A program made the translations under genes and the position numbers. 64,000 bases of DNA, from the NCBI RefSeq assembly GCF_963576675.1, contig NC_088916.1, positions 13,740,501 to 13,804,500 on the forward strand. The letters run 5' to 3'. How positions within the stretch are numbered: position 1 is the first letter of the stretch; every line of letters begins with the position of its first letter. The stretch is from Euphorbia lathyris (lineage: Eukaryota; Streptophyta; Magnoliopsida; Malpighiales; Euphorbiaceae). Shown piece after piece: positions 45,167 through 57,483 of this stretch. The notes beneath the pieces are model-generated. The model worked only from the letters and a program-made list of their open reading frames with translations. It was not told where the DNA came from and ran no database searches.

Positions 45167-45175
45167 ACTCATAAC

Positions 45176-46285
45176 TTAGTCATGTTAATTAATTAATAGG
45201 AAGTACTTGAGCAAAAAAAGGTGAGGTGGACATGCATGGAATTTTTACTAAAAGTAGTAGGTATATTTTGGAATTAAATAAATAAATAAATAATATTATT
45301 GATAGATCCAACTACTTTATTAAATTAACCAACTAACCACATTCCCCACCAAATAAATTCTAATATTAATAATTTTTGTATCCATCCATCCATGCAACTT
45401 TGTATCTTATTAATCATATTAAATGTCACATAAATATTCCCTTTTCTTTTATTTTGAAGATAGTCAATGATATAGTAGTACAATTTAATTAATTTAATTT
45501 AACCTAAATCTCAAATGATTAACACATATATAAATGGAAACTTCCAAACCCTAATGGTGATGTTTCAACTCTCATTTATATTTTATATGTCTTAAAAAAA
45601 ACTCATGATCATTGTATTGGACAGGACAACAATTTTCAATTTCGAATCCTTGTGTTTTCACGTTTGTGAAAAAAAAATTGTCCTAATTAGGTTTTTTTTA
45701 TCTGGAATTTTTTGTTTTGCTAAACATAATGACCTCAAAATTAAAATAACCATTGATCTCAAAATTGAAAAATTAAAAAACTTGATGATATTTTAAACAA
45801 TTTTAATTTTTCAAATTTTTTTTTAATTTTGATGTTATTTTGGTATTGTTTGGTGAAGAGATTGAAAATATAAGTTTAGAAAATAAAAAATTTGGTTTCA
45901 TAGTAAATATGTTACTAATCAAGTTTAATTCTTAAAATTTTCATTTTAAAACGGTTAACATTTATTTTTATAATGCTAAACTAAAAGATCATCGTTTTCG
46001 ATAAAATAAATGAATTGAAAACCTCAATCCCTAGATATAAAATTATCTAATAGTTATATATGCTTTTTTTTAATAGAATTTTTGTTTTTTATTTATTTTA
46101 ATGTCAATTTGGTGAAAGGATCTTTCTCCCAACTAATAAATATTGTATAGAATGAAGTCTAACTTATACATTATTTGTATTCTCTTTAAGCACATGCATG
46201 TCTTATCATTTCTAAGTAATTTTTATTCCCTACTATATATATATATAATATCAAGTAATAATTTAAACAAAATTTTAAATTGATA
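45176..46285. other. Intergenic, with decayed element sequence
   Basis: Around 45600-46020 words such as 'gacctcaaaattaaaat' and 'cattttaaaacggttaac' recall the interior of the 33036/56068 MULE family. No gene is seen. Confidence 0.4.
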
Positions 46286-46286
46286 T

Positions 46287-46436
46287 TTTTTTTTTATAGA
46301 AATTGGGACGAGTTCATTTTATTATAGGTTAATTTATAATTTCATCCGATAATGAGATATCCAAGATTCGAACTAGTGATCACTTGGTTTAAGGCTCTAA
46401 TCATGTTAAACTAATCGTGTTAATGACGATTTCTTA
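46287..46436 (-). mobile_element. SINE-like sequence
   Basis: On the minus strand an A-box-like 'agtttaacatgattagagcc' is followed ~30 bp later by B-box-like AGTTCGAATCTTGG, then 'actcgtcccaattt' and a poly(A) run (plus-strand T run 46288-46297). This is the layout of a tRNA-derived SINE. Target duplication was not found. Confidence 0.6.
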
Positions 46437-46936
46437 TCATGTTTTCGGATCACATGTAATTTTATTATGTACATATTTTAATATTGACTTTTAAAAATAT
46501 AGGAAGAAATGATACTATTTTTAAATATTTTATATCATTTTTTGGATTAATATGTTAACACTAACTATCCAAAACTCTCCGCTAATATCATGTATTGTGT
46601 TTATAACAATATAGGAGACTCAAGTCGTGTTTTCAATAAAATTTCAGTGGCTCGAAATCTTTTTTTTTTCTTTTTTGTGCGCGTTATGTGACTATAAAAA
46701 TCCTTCCCCCAAATGTAATGCATTGAGGGGGGAAAATCTCTCACTTTATCTGTACTATATCATAATTTTTTTTTTTTAATTTGTGTTAAATAAAGTTGAA
46801 TTTAAAATACTTTGTTTATTTTAAATGATCTATGGTAAGAATTCATTTATAATGCTTCTCGTTCTCCGGTAGGCTAAGGGTGCTTTTGATGGGCCCTAAG
46901 GGGAATAAGGCCCATATGAGACATACCCATTGGGCT
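46437..46936. other. Intergenic, no gene seen
   Basis: Holds a small palindrome near 46706-46736 ('ttcccccaaatg'...'ttgaggggggaa'), and near 46890-46935 a block 'aaggcccatatgagacatac' also found at 55270. Confidence 0.45.
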
Positions 46937-47490
46937 TTTTACATAAATATCATAATTTACTCTAAAATTACAATTAAATCATATCATCAAACTTAATTCT
47001 CAATATGTCATTTTTTTTTCTATATATACCAAATAAAATATGCTTTTACACCTAATTTAAAGTTTAAACCCTAATTCATAAATCCCAAACTCTTGATAAT
47101 ATATTCTAGACCTCTAATTTATAAACTTTAATATTTAAAGTGATGAATTTATTAATTTGACATAATTCAAAGCTATGACTTGATATAATTGTAAATAGTT
47201 TTTCAAAAGTGAATTTTAGGAATATCATAATTAAGTACAAAATTACAATTAAACCATATATTAAACCTAATTCTTAATATGTCATTATTCTTTATATATT
47301 ATGATTTTACATCATAATTTAAAAATTATAGACTCCAATTCATAAATCATAAGCCCTAGAAAATATATTGCAGACTTCTAATTTATAAATTCTAATCTTT
47401 AAAATATATTAAATATACTGATTTTACTAGTTTGACATAATTCAAAATTGTGACTTAACATAGTTATAAATAGTTCCTGTGTGATTTTCC
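46937..47490. repeat. Two tandem copies of a ~275-bp dispersed repeat
   Basis: Units near 46940-47215 and 47216-47490 each begin 'aatatcataatt' and carry 'aattcataaatc.*aa' and 'tctaatttataaa'. A third copy lies at 54915-55202 in the same orientation. No ORF. Confidence 0.7.
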
Positions 47491-48603
47491 CTTAGAAAAA
47501 GACCTAAACCGAACATAGAGATAGGCTTGTTACAATTAACAAGACCACCAAGGTAAAATCAAACACTTAATATATTTCCATAATAAATAAAAAAAAGGGG
47601 AATTTACAGAGAAATTCAAATTTTAAAAATGATTTACAATCTTAACAATAAAAATTATGAATTATGTCAATTTAGCAGTTAACGAATTTCCACTACAAAT
47701 TCATCAACTAAATTGACATTTATAAAATAAAAATTCATATTTTTGATATTATACTAATTAAATTGCTAATACTGATTTAATAATAAATATTATTATATTT
47801 ATGAATTTCATGTAAAAAACCAATAAAAAAAAGCTTAATATATATATTAGCCTTTAAACATGACAATTTTGTGTCCCTTGACATTCCAAACTTAGACCCA
47901 TCACACACTGCAGCTATTTTAGATTAATTAAAAATCTGAGTTTGTAATTATCCAAAATACAGTGGCGAACTTAGCAAATTAACTAAATTCAAGGTAGGTT
48001 CCTATATTTTATAGGGCTAGACGAAATAAGAGATAATAGGTTTTAATAATAGTAAAAAAAAAATTATACTTAAAAGTTTATAATAGAATTTCGGCCCATT
48101 TTAAGCCTAAAATATAATATTATTTGGCCCGTTTTAGGTCTAAAGGGGTAAACTACATTTACATATAGGAAAAAAAATTGGGCCTATTTTGGCCATGGAT
48201 GACCGCACTCTTGGTTTATACCCGGACCGGTTCTGACTAAACTATAAATATTGTTTGATCAAAAAGTTAACTAATTGATCTTTTAATTATAAATTTCAGA
48301 AAGCACACAATTCGTGTTTGTTTTATATCATGTCGAGTAGAAGGGATTGGGCATTAATTTCAAACATCACTGTAAAAATAAAGTAAGATTTTTTATTATG
48401 CATTAGTTTTATATTAGTTTGTTGAAAAAAAAATGATTTTAGCTTGTTTTTATAGTTTTAGAATAAACTTAAAGATGAAACACTTTTAAACTGAAATATA
48501 TAGATTTTAAAATCTTTTGTACAACATCTGCATAATATAAGATTTTTTTTGAAGAAGATAATTTTTTTTTAAAATTCACATGTATACATAAAGTTGTGAT
48601 TTA
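47491..48603. other. Intergenic, with possible old TIR debris
   Basis: The stretch 48000-48240 ('atagggctagac', 'ttggcccgttttaggtct', 'cccggaccggttctgac') looks like a degraded hAT-type MITE related to 33563-33816. No gene is seen. Confidence 0.4.
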
Positions 48604-48612
48604 TTTATTTTA

Positions 48613-49141
48613 GGGTAATTAATTTATTAGTCCCTATATTTTGATAAAACGCACTATTTAGTCCCTATATTTTCAAAAACACACGGTAAAGTCCCTAACG
48701 TTTTTCTCAGTGAACTGTTTAGTCCCTGTCGTTAGATTCTCATGAAGATTCTGTTAGTCATTTTGGATTTGCATTCTTCTTTTCTTTTATTTTCCTTTCC
48801 TTTAAACTCTAATGCATCTAAAATCAATTTTGAGTGTTCTTCTTCTTGATTTTCTTCTTAATCGTTCACATTCGTAAACATTGGGTCTGTTCTTTTTCTT
48901 GTTCTCCATATAAATAGCTTCTTCTTCTAAATTGGATTTCCTCTTCTGAAGTTTGAAGGTAAATATTAAAGGGTAATTTAGCCATTTCTGAATTCATAAA
49001 CAGTAAAAAATCTAACAAACAGACGGAATGACTAAATAGTTCACTGAGAAAAAGGTTAGGGACCTTATCATGTGTTTTTATAAATATAGGGACTAAACAG
49101 TGTGTTTTGTCAAAATATAGGGACTAATAAATTAATTACCC
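48613..49141. mobile_element. MULE-like element, 'tagtccctatattttg' family
   Basis: 529 bp; arms of ~120 bp start GGGTAATTAATTTATTAGTC. The exact 9-bp duplication is TTTATTTTA (48604-48612, 49142-49150). The interior is T-rich with no ORF. Confidence 0.92.
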
Positions 49142-49468
49142 TTTATTTTATTTTATTGAGAAATAGTTATGATTTATTACTTATAAGTGATAATATGATT
49201 CTGTATATAGTGGAAATAACACACACACAAAAAAAATCGTTCATACGTCTCTCCCGAGCGGTTCGTGTGAGAGGTTGCCGTTCTCTCCAACTGTGAGAGG
49301 TTTGCTATTCACCGGTATCAGGGGTGCTCCGATTCCATTTCAAGGCTTCCTGCTCTGGTTCTGTTAGTTGATTTGTTTCCATTGTATCTGGTTTCGGTCT
49401 GCTTGAGTGGTTCTTTGTTGGGTAATTATCTTTGAATTCATCATTTCTAATTTCTGCTCACAACCTCT

Positions 49469-50614
49469 TTGATGGAGGATTCTCTGCTAAATCTTTCGCT
49501 GGATGATGGAGAGGAAGAGGAGTTGGATTTGAGGGGTCCGCCGTCGAATCCAATTGCTAAAAATGCAGGGTCGTCCCTTGTTGGGAGATTTCTGACTGAG
49601 CGAACGATTAATGTTGGTGCTATGAAGACGAGACTTGCTATGATTTGGCGTCTGGGAAGGGGTGTGGCAATATCAGAACTCAGCAATAACCGATATGTAT
49701 TCGAGTTCTTTCATGAGGTGGATCGCGCACGAGTAATTACAGGGGGGCCATGGTCGTTTGACAATCACCTGTTTGTCCTAGCCGAATGGAAGAACGAATC
49801 TTCTCCAGAAGATGTTCAGTTGAATGAAGTTGCGTTTTGGGTTCAGATATATGATCTCCCTATTGGATCTATGTCGGAGGTAGTAGGTAAGCAGATTGGG
49901 AATTTCCTGGGGAAATTTGAGGAATATGACTTGAATAATAATGTTGGTATGCGTAGGCAATTTATGAGGCTACGTGTCTTGATAGATGTCAGGAAACCTC
50001 TAAAACGTGCTAAGAAGATAAGGAAAGGTATTGAAGACTGGGCTTATATTTCATTCAAATATGAAAGGCTGGGAAACTTCTACTACATTTGTGGCCTACT
50101 GGGGCACACTAAAAGGTTCTGTGAGAAGCTTTTTACGGCAAGGCAAGGAGTGATAAAACGAGAATGGGGAGAATGGTTGAAAGCACCAATGCGCAGAGGT
50201 AATGAAGCAGTGGCAAATAAATGGTTAAGAGAGCCTGGTAGCGGTTCAGGGAGTATGAGTGGAGTTATAATGGGAGCCGAAAAGGAGAACATTTCAGCCA
50301 CTAATATCAGGGGGCCGATCATCATTATGCAACCTGTTAAAGGGGCTACAACCAGTTCTGATGTACAGGGGCTGGTAAACATGGTTGTAGATAGCGAAGA
50401 GGAGGGGCTTGAGCTGTTGGAGGATCGAAAAAGGAGAAGGGCCTCATCGGAGGTGACCATATTGAAGGAGCTGAATGCAGACAGTGAGGAACAAAGAGCT
50501 CCACTAGCAACTCAACATTTGAATTCACCTATTTCCACATGTCCAAAGGATTCAGTGATTTCCCAAGAATTTGAAGCGGCGAGGCCTAAGGATCAGGCCC
50601 GCCGAGGGTTATGA
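49469..50614 (+). CDS. LINE ORF1 protein (DUF4283 and zinc knuckle)
   Basis: 381 codons, intact. The N-terminal half has the DUF4283 pattern (LVGRFLTERTINVGAMKTRL, GGPWSFDNHLFVLAEW), followed by FWVQIYDLPIGSMSE and a zinc-knuckle region YYICGLLGHTKRFC near residue 208. The first Cys expected before YICG is Tyr here (FYYICG), so zinc binding is doubtful. The tail is polar. The protein is expected to bind LINE RNA. Its TGA stop overlaps the ORF2 ATG as ATGA. The start follows 'cacaacctctttg', a plausible context. Confidence 0.85.
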   Translation: MMEDSLLNLSLDDGEEEELDLRGPPSNPIAKNAGSSLVGRFLTERTINVGAMKTRLAMIWRLGRGVAISELSNNRYVFEFFHEVDRARVITGGPWSFDNHLFVLAEWKNESSPEDVQLNEVAFWVQIYDLPIGSMSEVVGKQIGNFLGKFEEYDLNNNVGMRRQFMRLRVLIDVRKPLKRAKKIRKGIEDWAYISFKYERLGNFYYICGLLGHTKRFCEKLFTARQGVIKREWGEWLKAPMRRGNEAVANKWLREPGSGSGSMSGVIMGAEKENISATNIRGPIIIMQPVKGATTSSDVQGLVNMVVDSEEEGLELLEDRKRRRASSEVTILKELNADSEEQRAPLATQHLNSPISTCPKDSVISQEFEAARPKDQARRGL

Positions 50615-53600
50615 ATTGCTTAAGTTGGAACTGCCGGGGGTTGGGTAATCCTCGCGCAGTTAGGTTGTTCGGGGAGCTAATCAAATCAAGCAAACCGGAT
50701 ATTGTTTTTTTAATTGAAACATTAGTTACTAAGTAGTGTATCGAAGGTTTGAAGAGGAAGTTTGATTTTTCAAGAGCTTTTAATGTGGATTGTCAGGGGA
50801 GAAGTGGGGGATTAGCTATTTTTTGGAGAGGTACATATATGGTTTAGGTCTTATCTTATTCCTTCCATCACATTGAAGTTCAAATACAGGATCAGGAAAG
50901 AGGGGATTGGAGAATGATAGGGTTCTATGGTTTTGCAAATAGGAATCAGCACAATCATTCATGACAACTGTTGAATCAGCTTTGTTCGACTTCTATTCCT
51001 CCAACGCTGATCATAGGTGATTTCAATTGTATACTCACACCTGGCGAGAAATGGGGAGGTGCAGAATATCTAGGGTATTTAATCAGGCAATTTCAAGATG
51101 CGGTGGAGGAGAACCTTCTTACTGACCTGCAACTCCATGGAGGTCGATTTACTTGGGAGCGCAGCCATGGCACTAGGTATTGGGTTAGGGAGAGACTTGA
51201 CAGGGCTTTGGTTTCGAGTTCCTGGCAGGAGAGATTTTTGAACCACAGGCTACACCTTCTGGTGTCTCCGTATTCTGATCATGCGCCCATCCTATTGGAA
51301 ATCGTTAGACGTAATGAGGATAGACGAAGTAGGAAGTTTAAGTTTGAGCAAGAATGGCTACTGGATTCTCAATTCTGCGCCATGGTACGTGATAGATGGG
51401 TTAGTGAAGTATGACAGAGTTTGACCGATAAATTATCTGCTTGTGCGTGTCATATGGAGCAGTGGGGATCTGAGTACCGACTTCGGTTCCGTAGGAAGCT
51501 GGAGGCATGTAAAAAACAAATGAGCAGGCTAGCAGACCTTGATGATGCAGAGAATCTGGATCGGTTTTTTTGGGCTAAACATGATATGAACATGTTGCTG
51601 GAAGTAGAAGCTATACACTGGCGCCAACGGGCTAAAATGTTTTGGATGCAAGGAGGTGATCAAAATTCCAAATACTTACATGCGTGTGTTAAGGCCAGGA
51701 GGCAGCAAAATAAAATTCGACACTTGCGTAATGTAGCAGGGCAACTTGTGGAAGGTAGAGCTGAACTTAATGACATAGCAAGTGAGTATTTTTCTAAGTT
51801 ATTTGCTTCTGCTGCTGATGCTAATTACGGCTTGGTTAACGTGGTCCCTCACGCTATTTCTCCTAAGATGAATCAAGACCTTATGTCTTCTTTTACAAAA
51901 GAACAGTTCAAAACTGCAATTTTTCAGATGCACCCTGACAAATCCCCTGGACCTGATGGCCTTAGTCTTGGTTTTTTTCAGCAATTTTGGGATACTATTG
52001 GCGAGGAGGTGTTCCGTGCCTGTGCTGGTTATCTGGATCGAAAAGAACTCCCAGCTAATTTGAATGATACCATCATTGTTCTTATTCCTAAGGTTGACAG
52101 GCCTGAAGGTATGCATGAATTTCGCCCTATCTCTCTCTGCAATGTGTTGTATAAATTAATTGCAAAGGTCTTAGCAAATCGGCTAAAAAAAGTGTTGCCA
52201 TTTATCATTTTTGAGAATCAATCGGCTTTTGTCCCTGATCGATCCATCACAAATAGTATTATGATTGCTTTTGAATCCTTGCACCACATGAAGAGGAAAA
52301 ATAGAGGTTCAGTGGGGGATATTGCGCTTAAACTGGATATTAGTAAAGCGTATGACCGGGTGGATTGGGGATTTCTCAGGGCTGTTTTGCACAGGTTTGG
52401 CTTTGCCGATGGATGGATTGACTGGATAATATTGTGTGTGACCACTGTTGAATACTCTGTGTCAGTAAATGGTGATTTTATGGGCCCTATTAAGCCTGGG
52501 CGAGGCCTTCGGTAAGGAGATCCCCTTTCTCCTTACCTATTTATACTGTGTGCCAAAGTGCAGTCACATCTAATCTCTAAAGCTGAAGTGGATGGTAGTA
52601 TTCATGGGTGCCAAATTGCTAGAGAGGCCCCTGTGGTGACCCATTTATTTTTTGCGGATGACAGTGTTCTATTTTTCAGGGCTTTTTTAGAGGAGTGTGG
52701 GGCAATTGCAGCAATCTTGTCAAATTATGAAGCGGCCTCAGGCCAAGCAGTTAATTTCCAGAAATTTAGTATTTTCTTCAACCCTAATGTACATAATGAT
52801 ATCCAACAGGCTATCAAGAGGATTCTCCGGGTTACTCAACCACTTGATACTGGACGATATATAGGCCTCCCGTCGTTGATTGGTAGGAGTAAGAAGGAGA
52901 TATTCAGGTTTCTTAAAGAGAGATTATGGAAAAGGTTGGGTAGTTGGAGCCACCGGTTTCTTTCTGCAACTGGGAAGGAGATACTTATTAAAGCTGTTGC
53001 ACAAGCTCTTCCTGCTTTCTGTATGAGTGTCTTTTTCTTGCCAAAAACGTTAAGTATGGAACTTCAACGTATAATGAATTCGTTCTGGTGGGGGGTAAAA
53101 CAAAATGGTGGTAGAAGTATTCACTAGTTTGATTGGCGAAGATTATCACTGAGGAAGGAGAGTGGAGGGCTGGGGTTTAGAGAACTTCAAAGGTTCAATT
53201 TGGCATTGTTGGGCAAGCAAGGGTGGAGAATGTTGATGAATCCGCACACTATGGTTAGTAAAATGTACAAAGCAAAGTATTATCCTAATGTGACTTTTCT
53301 TTCCTCTAAGCTGGGCAATAATCCCAGTACAATTTGGGAGGAGTGTGTGGCGGTCGATATTGGTTCTGAAGTTAGGGGTCCGATGGAGGGTGGGTGACGG
53401 ACAATCAATATCGCTTTGGACAGACCCATGGCTTGGTACAACTCCTCCTTTTCTCGCGCAACCCCTATCTGCTATTGTTGAAGAAAATGCAAAAGTGGCT
53501 TCTCTCTTTATTCCAGGAACAAGGATATGGGATAGAGGTAAGGTTCTGTCAATCCTATCTGCTGAAAGTGCACTAGAGGTTCTGGAATTTATTCCCCCGA

Positions 53601-54664
53601 TAAGACACACTGTTGATTCTCTTATGTGGTATCATACCAAAAATGGTCAATATTCATGTAAATTAGGTTATCAGGCTTTACAAGCTATTGAAAATCCGGG
53701 TAATAGCCAAGAGGGCTGGTCGAAAATGTGGAAATTGCCTCTACCACCAAAGATTAAATCATTCCTGTGGAAAGTTATGTCAGACTGCCTCGCAACGAGG
53801 AATAGACTGGCAGGTAGACGAGTTCTAATCCCTACTCAATGTCCTATTTGTCAAGAGGATATTGAACATGATTTTCATTTATTTGTTGGGTGCATATATG
53901 CGCAAGAGTGCTGGCTGCTTATGGGGATTGACTCGGCTATTTTTGGTTCAGAATACTTTAGTGATTCATTGTTGCAGATTTGGAGTTCGGTATCTGAACC
54001 TGTTGCATGTCGGGTGGCTGTAACTGCCTAGACTATATGGAATCAGCGCAACAAGGTCATTTGGGAGGACAAGCTCCAATTACCCAGCCCTGCAATTAAC
54101 GCTGCGCGATCATATGTTGAAGAATGGCAGAAAAATCAGCAGCGAGAGGGGTTTGACAGCACGAGTTCACGGAACTGCGACTTGGGTAAAGCCTCCACCG
54201 GGCAATGTAAAATGCAATTGTGATGGTGCGGTATTTAGGGAGGAATGAGCGAGTGGGGTTGGAGCGGTTTTGATAAGTTCAGATGGAACATTCATGGCCT
54301 ATCGGAGTTGGGTTTATCAGTTCAGAACCGAGTCGAGTAAAATCGAAGCGTTAGCGCTGCTTGAGGCGTTGATATGGGCAGACTCTCTTAACTGTGTTAA
54401 TGTGCTCTTCGAAACCGATGCGCAAGCCATCGTCCACAAAGTGCAAGCTAACTCAGTGGATCGATCGGAACTCGGAAATATTATACAAGATTGCAAGTCG
54501 ATTCTCCAAAACAGACAAGACTTTTCAGTGTCTTATGTGCCGAGACTAGCGAACGGTGTTTCTCATACCATTGCAAGGAACGCTCTTTCCAATACTAGTG
54601 TCTTTGTTTCGTTTTCTATTCCTAATTGGCTGGTTGAGCCTTTTTGTAAAGACAATCCTATTTG
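50611..54664 (+). pseudogene. LINE ORF2: endonuclease, RT, zf-RVT, RNase H
   Basis: The ATG at 50611 begins MNCLSWNCRGLGNPRAV, the AP-endonuclease start, followed by LIIGDFNCILTPGEKWGG and SPYSDHAPILLE. RT follows: SPGPDGLSLGFFQQFW, LIPKVDRPEGMHEFRPISLC, LKLDISKAYDRVDW, GDPLSPYLF and HLFFADDSVLFF, so catalytic Asp residues are present. Then come zf-RVT (MWKLPLPPKIKSFLW, CPICQEDIEHDFHLFVGC) and RNase H (VKCNCDGAVF, ALALLEALIWAD, FETDAQAIV). In-frame stops interrupt it near 50734, 50845, 50962, 51412, 52513 (TAA before GDPLSPY, where Gln is usual), 53126, 54029 and 54246. Frameshifts lie near 53365 and 54150. Most stops sit where Trp, Gln or Arg is expected. Confidence 0.88.
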
Positions 54665-54707
54665 ATTCATTGAAGTTCTTTATCTCAAAAAAAAAAAAAA
54701 AATCGTT

Positions 54708-54914
54708 GATAATGACTAAAACAATTTAAATAATTCATCAAATAAATAATGATTTAGTTGTCTTAAATTTAAATATTAGATCTAAATACTATATGTTCAA
54801 AACTTATTATAATATTACCATCAAGATTATTCTTTGGCTTGTCTTTTGAATTCCTTGGTTCTTTCACTTCTTCCTCGAAAACTCGACTCCTCCCCGTATT
54901 GCTTATTTTTTTTA
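54708..54914. other. Short intergenic spacer
   Basis: AT-rich, no gene seen. Confidence 0.4.
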
Positions 54915-55202
54915 GGTCAAATACATGAATATCATAATTAAGTATAAAATTACAACTAAATCATATCACCAAACTTAATTCTTAATATGTCATTATTCTC
55001 TACATATTATGATTTTACATCATAATTTAAAAATTCTAGACTCCAATTCATAAATCATAAACCCTAGAAACTATATTCTAGACTTCTAATTTATAAATTC
55101 TAATCCTTAAAATCTAATTTTACTAGTTTAATGTAATATAAAATTATGATTTGATATAGTTGTAAATAGTTTTTAAAAGATGAATTTCTGTGTAATTTTC
55201 CC
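54915..55202. repeat. Third copy of the ~275-bp dispersed repeat
   Basis: Starts 'gaatatcataattaagtata', ends 'tgtgtaattttccct'. Closest to the 47216-47490 unit. Confidence 0.7.
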
Positions 55203-56058
55203 TATTTTTTTTTTCTTTGAATGCTCAAATGAGGGGATTCTGATTTAGATCGACTCATAAGGGGAAAAAGGCCCATATGCGACACACCCATTGGGAATAG
55301 GCCTAAACCGAACATAGCATAGGCCCATTGCAATAACATGAGCATAAATGTCAAATCCAAACATATAAAAGTTTTAGGCATAATACATCCCCAACCCTTC
55401 GAATTATCCAAAAATTACAACTGACCCTCTAAACTTTAAAATATTATAACTAACCTTCTACTGTCACGTGCGGCTAAATACATGCTATCATGTGGCATTT
55501 GAGGGGGGAAAGCCCATATAGGACACATCCACCCATATAATACCTCATGTTTTTCTCTTCGCTATTCTGATTATTCTTATTGATGAATCGATATTTTGGA
55601 ATTCTATCAGATCCATGAGAAATTCTATTATACTCTCAGTGAAATGCACATGTCCAATTAAATAATGAGATTTGTAAATATTTAATTTTTTTAACACCAA
55701 TCAAGTCCTATAAATTGATATACATCATTCTTTTGGTCATTTGTATTACTGTTCTCATATTATTTTTATTTTGACATACTTATTAAGTTTTGGTGATTCA
55801 AATGGTCTCATATTATTTTTTTTACTCAAAGCTATATTATATTAAATTTTTTAATTTGAAGGAAAGCTTTGAAACTTAAAAAGAATACAATTAGCAAATG
55901 CATAAATAAATAAAAGGACAAAATAAATGGGAGGATTACTTATAATTCAACCATCATTAGTTGGACATTTAATTATGAAATAAATCTTTCAAGTATGAAA
56001 CTTTTTTCTAAAAATTAGAAATTTTTTCTATCACCGCACTATATTTTACCTCCCATTT
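55203..56058. other. Intergenic, no gene seen
   Basis: Contains a block 'aaaggcccatatgcgacaca' running to 'cctaaaccgaacatag' (55265-55317), which is split apart in the related locus at 46.9-47.5 kb, and a third variant at 55500. Confidence 0.45.
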
Positions 56059-56067
56059 TAAAATTAA

Positions 56068-56555
56068 GAGTTAATTACAAATAGATGTTATGTGATCTCA
56101 CGGATTTATAGATGGGTACTTGTGATATTTATTGTTACAAATGCAACCATGTTTTTTGTAAAAATTTCATTGACTTTATCAAATTTGACCGATAACGACT
56201 TCAAATTGAAAATTTTCAAAGAATTAAAGTTATTTAGTATCATATTTACTATGAACCACATTTTAAAATTTTCAAAACCATCACTTTTGGAGTTTTCTCT
56301 TTTAAACATTAACGCTCTCTCATAAAAAAAAACACCTAAATGACCTCAAACCTAAAAGGTTGAAAAATTAAAGTTGCTTAAAATATCATTTAACTCTTGA
56401 AATTTTTCATTTTGAGGTTGTGATCGGCCAAATTTAGTAAAGTCAACAAAAAATGAAAATTTTACAAACCAAATGGTTGTGTTTATAACGAAAAATACCA
56501 CAACTATCCATCTGTAAATCCGTGAAACCACAAGATATCTATTTGGTATTAACCC
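56068..56555. mobile_element. MULE-like element
   Basis: 488 bp; arms GAGTTAATTACAAATAGATG and GGGTTAATACCAAATAGATA (complement of right end) pair over ~80 bp. The exact 9-bp duplication is TAAAATTAA (56059-56067, 56556-56564). The interior matches 33036-33858. Confidence 0.93.
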
Positions 56556-56564
56556 TAAAATTAA

Positions 56565-57483
56565 CCTTCATTTCTCTCAACTCCTTCCACAAATGATTTT
56601 TGAACAAGCAAACGGTGAGAGTATATCTCTTATTTTCAAATTGCTATTTCATTATGCTAAATAAATTTGGATCTAACCATCTTTTAGTCGAATTTAAATT
56701 CAAAATTTAATGAAAAATGATTATCTCTTAAATTGTTGTATACTCAAACGGAGATCGCTACCAATATTTGTTTTAATATATTATTAATGATAGAATATAT
56801 TTTTCTCTTTATTAAATATTTTAAACTAATTTTGGCTGCAATCCCACTTGAAAGCACCCGTTTCGCAATCTAAGAAGGGGAAAGCAGAAAGGGTCATGAT
56901 TGTGGTCCAACACGGGAGTTGGGCGGAGTACTGGTGGCTATTCAAGAAAAGTAGTGGTTGCTCGACCCGATGCTTCGGTGAATGTTCTTGATTCGAAGTA
57001 GTTCGTTCTCTCATACAAACTTTTCCGATCTATATTGGAGCAACGGTCCTTTAATTCTAAGACACCGTCTAAAGATCGTACTAATTTCGAAACACATCAT
57101 GGGTGGAGGTTATTAGACATCAATTATCTAACAACTATAGCTTTTATTTTCACATCATATTAAAAGTAAAATTATGACTTATATTTCTCTATCATATATA
57201 GCTTAGCAACTCTACATCTACAATAAGAATTTGAATTTATTTTACAATAACATGTAGAATAAAGAATCCAGCAATCAACAAATAATTCTTTGATCAATCT
57301 TAATATTTCTGAGAATATAATATACATGTCATTTTAATAACATATAAACATCAAAAGAACAAAAATTATACCAATCAACAACTCAAACACCCGAACAAAT
57401 CAATCATATCAATAACCACAAACACAAAAAACAACCCCCCCGGCCGCCACCTCCACCTCCGGTAAATCAATTTCAACAACTAA
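56565..57483. other. Intergenic, 3' flank of RPT2-like gene
   Basis: A less AT-rich stretch at 56830-57060 has no convincing reading frame and may be a degraded gene or element fragment. The last ~300 bp should hold the 3' UTR of the minus-strand gene. Confidence 0.4.

Larger units (their letters stand above)
49242..54702 (+). mobile_element. L1-type LINE, nearly full length, multiply interrupted
   Basis: AAAAAAAATCGTT precedes the 5' end (49229-49241), and the 3' poly(A) run (54687-54702) is followed by the same TCGTT, consistent with target-primed insertion. ORF1 and ORF2 are in the usual order with a 230-bp 5' UTR. ORF2 has many stops and two frameshifts, so the copy is dead. Confidence 0.9.

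Noticed and set aside
46360..46375. tRNA gene suggested by a B-box-like motif
   Set aside because: No cloverleaf or anticodon arm is visible, and the poly(A) run and partner A-box fit a SINE.
49447..54031. Minus-strand ORFs across the LINE
   Set aside because: They are antisense shadows of ORF1 and ORF2.
56826..57060. Possible gene fragment in a less AT-rich patch
   Set aside because: No frame gave a recognisable or sustained protein on either strand.
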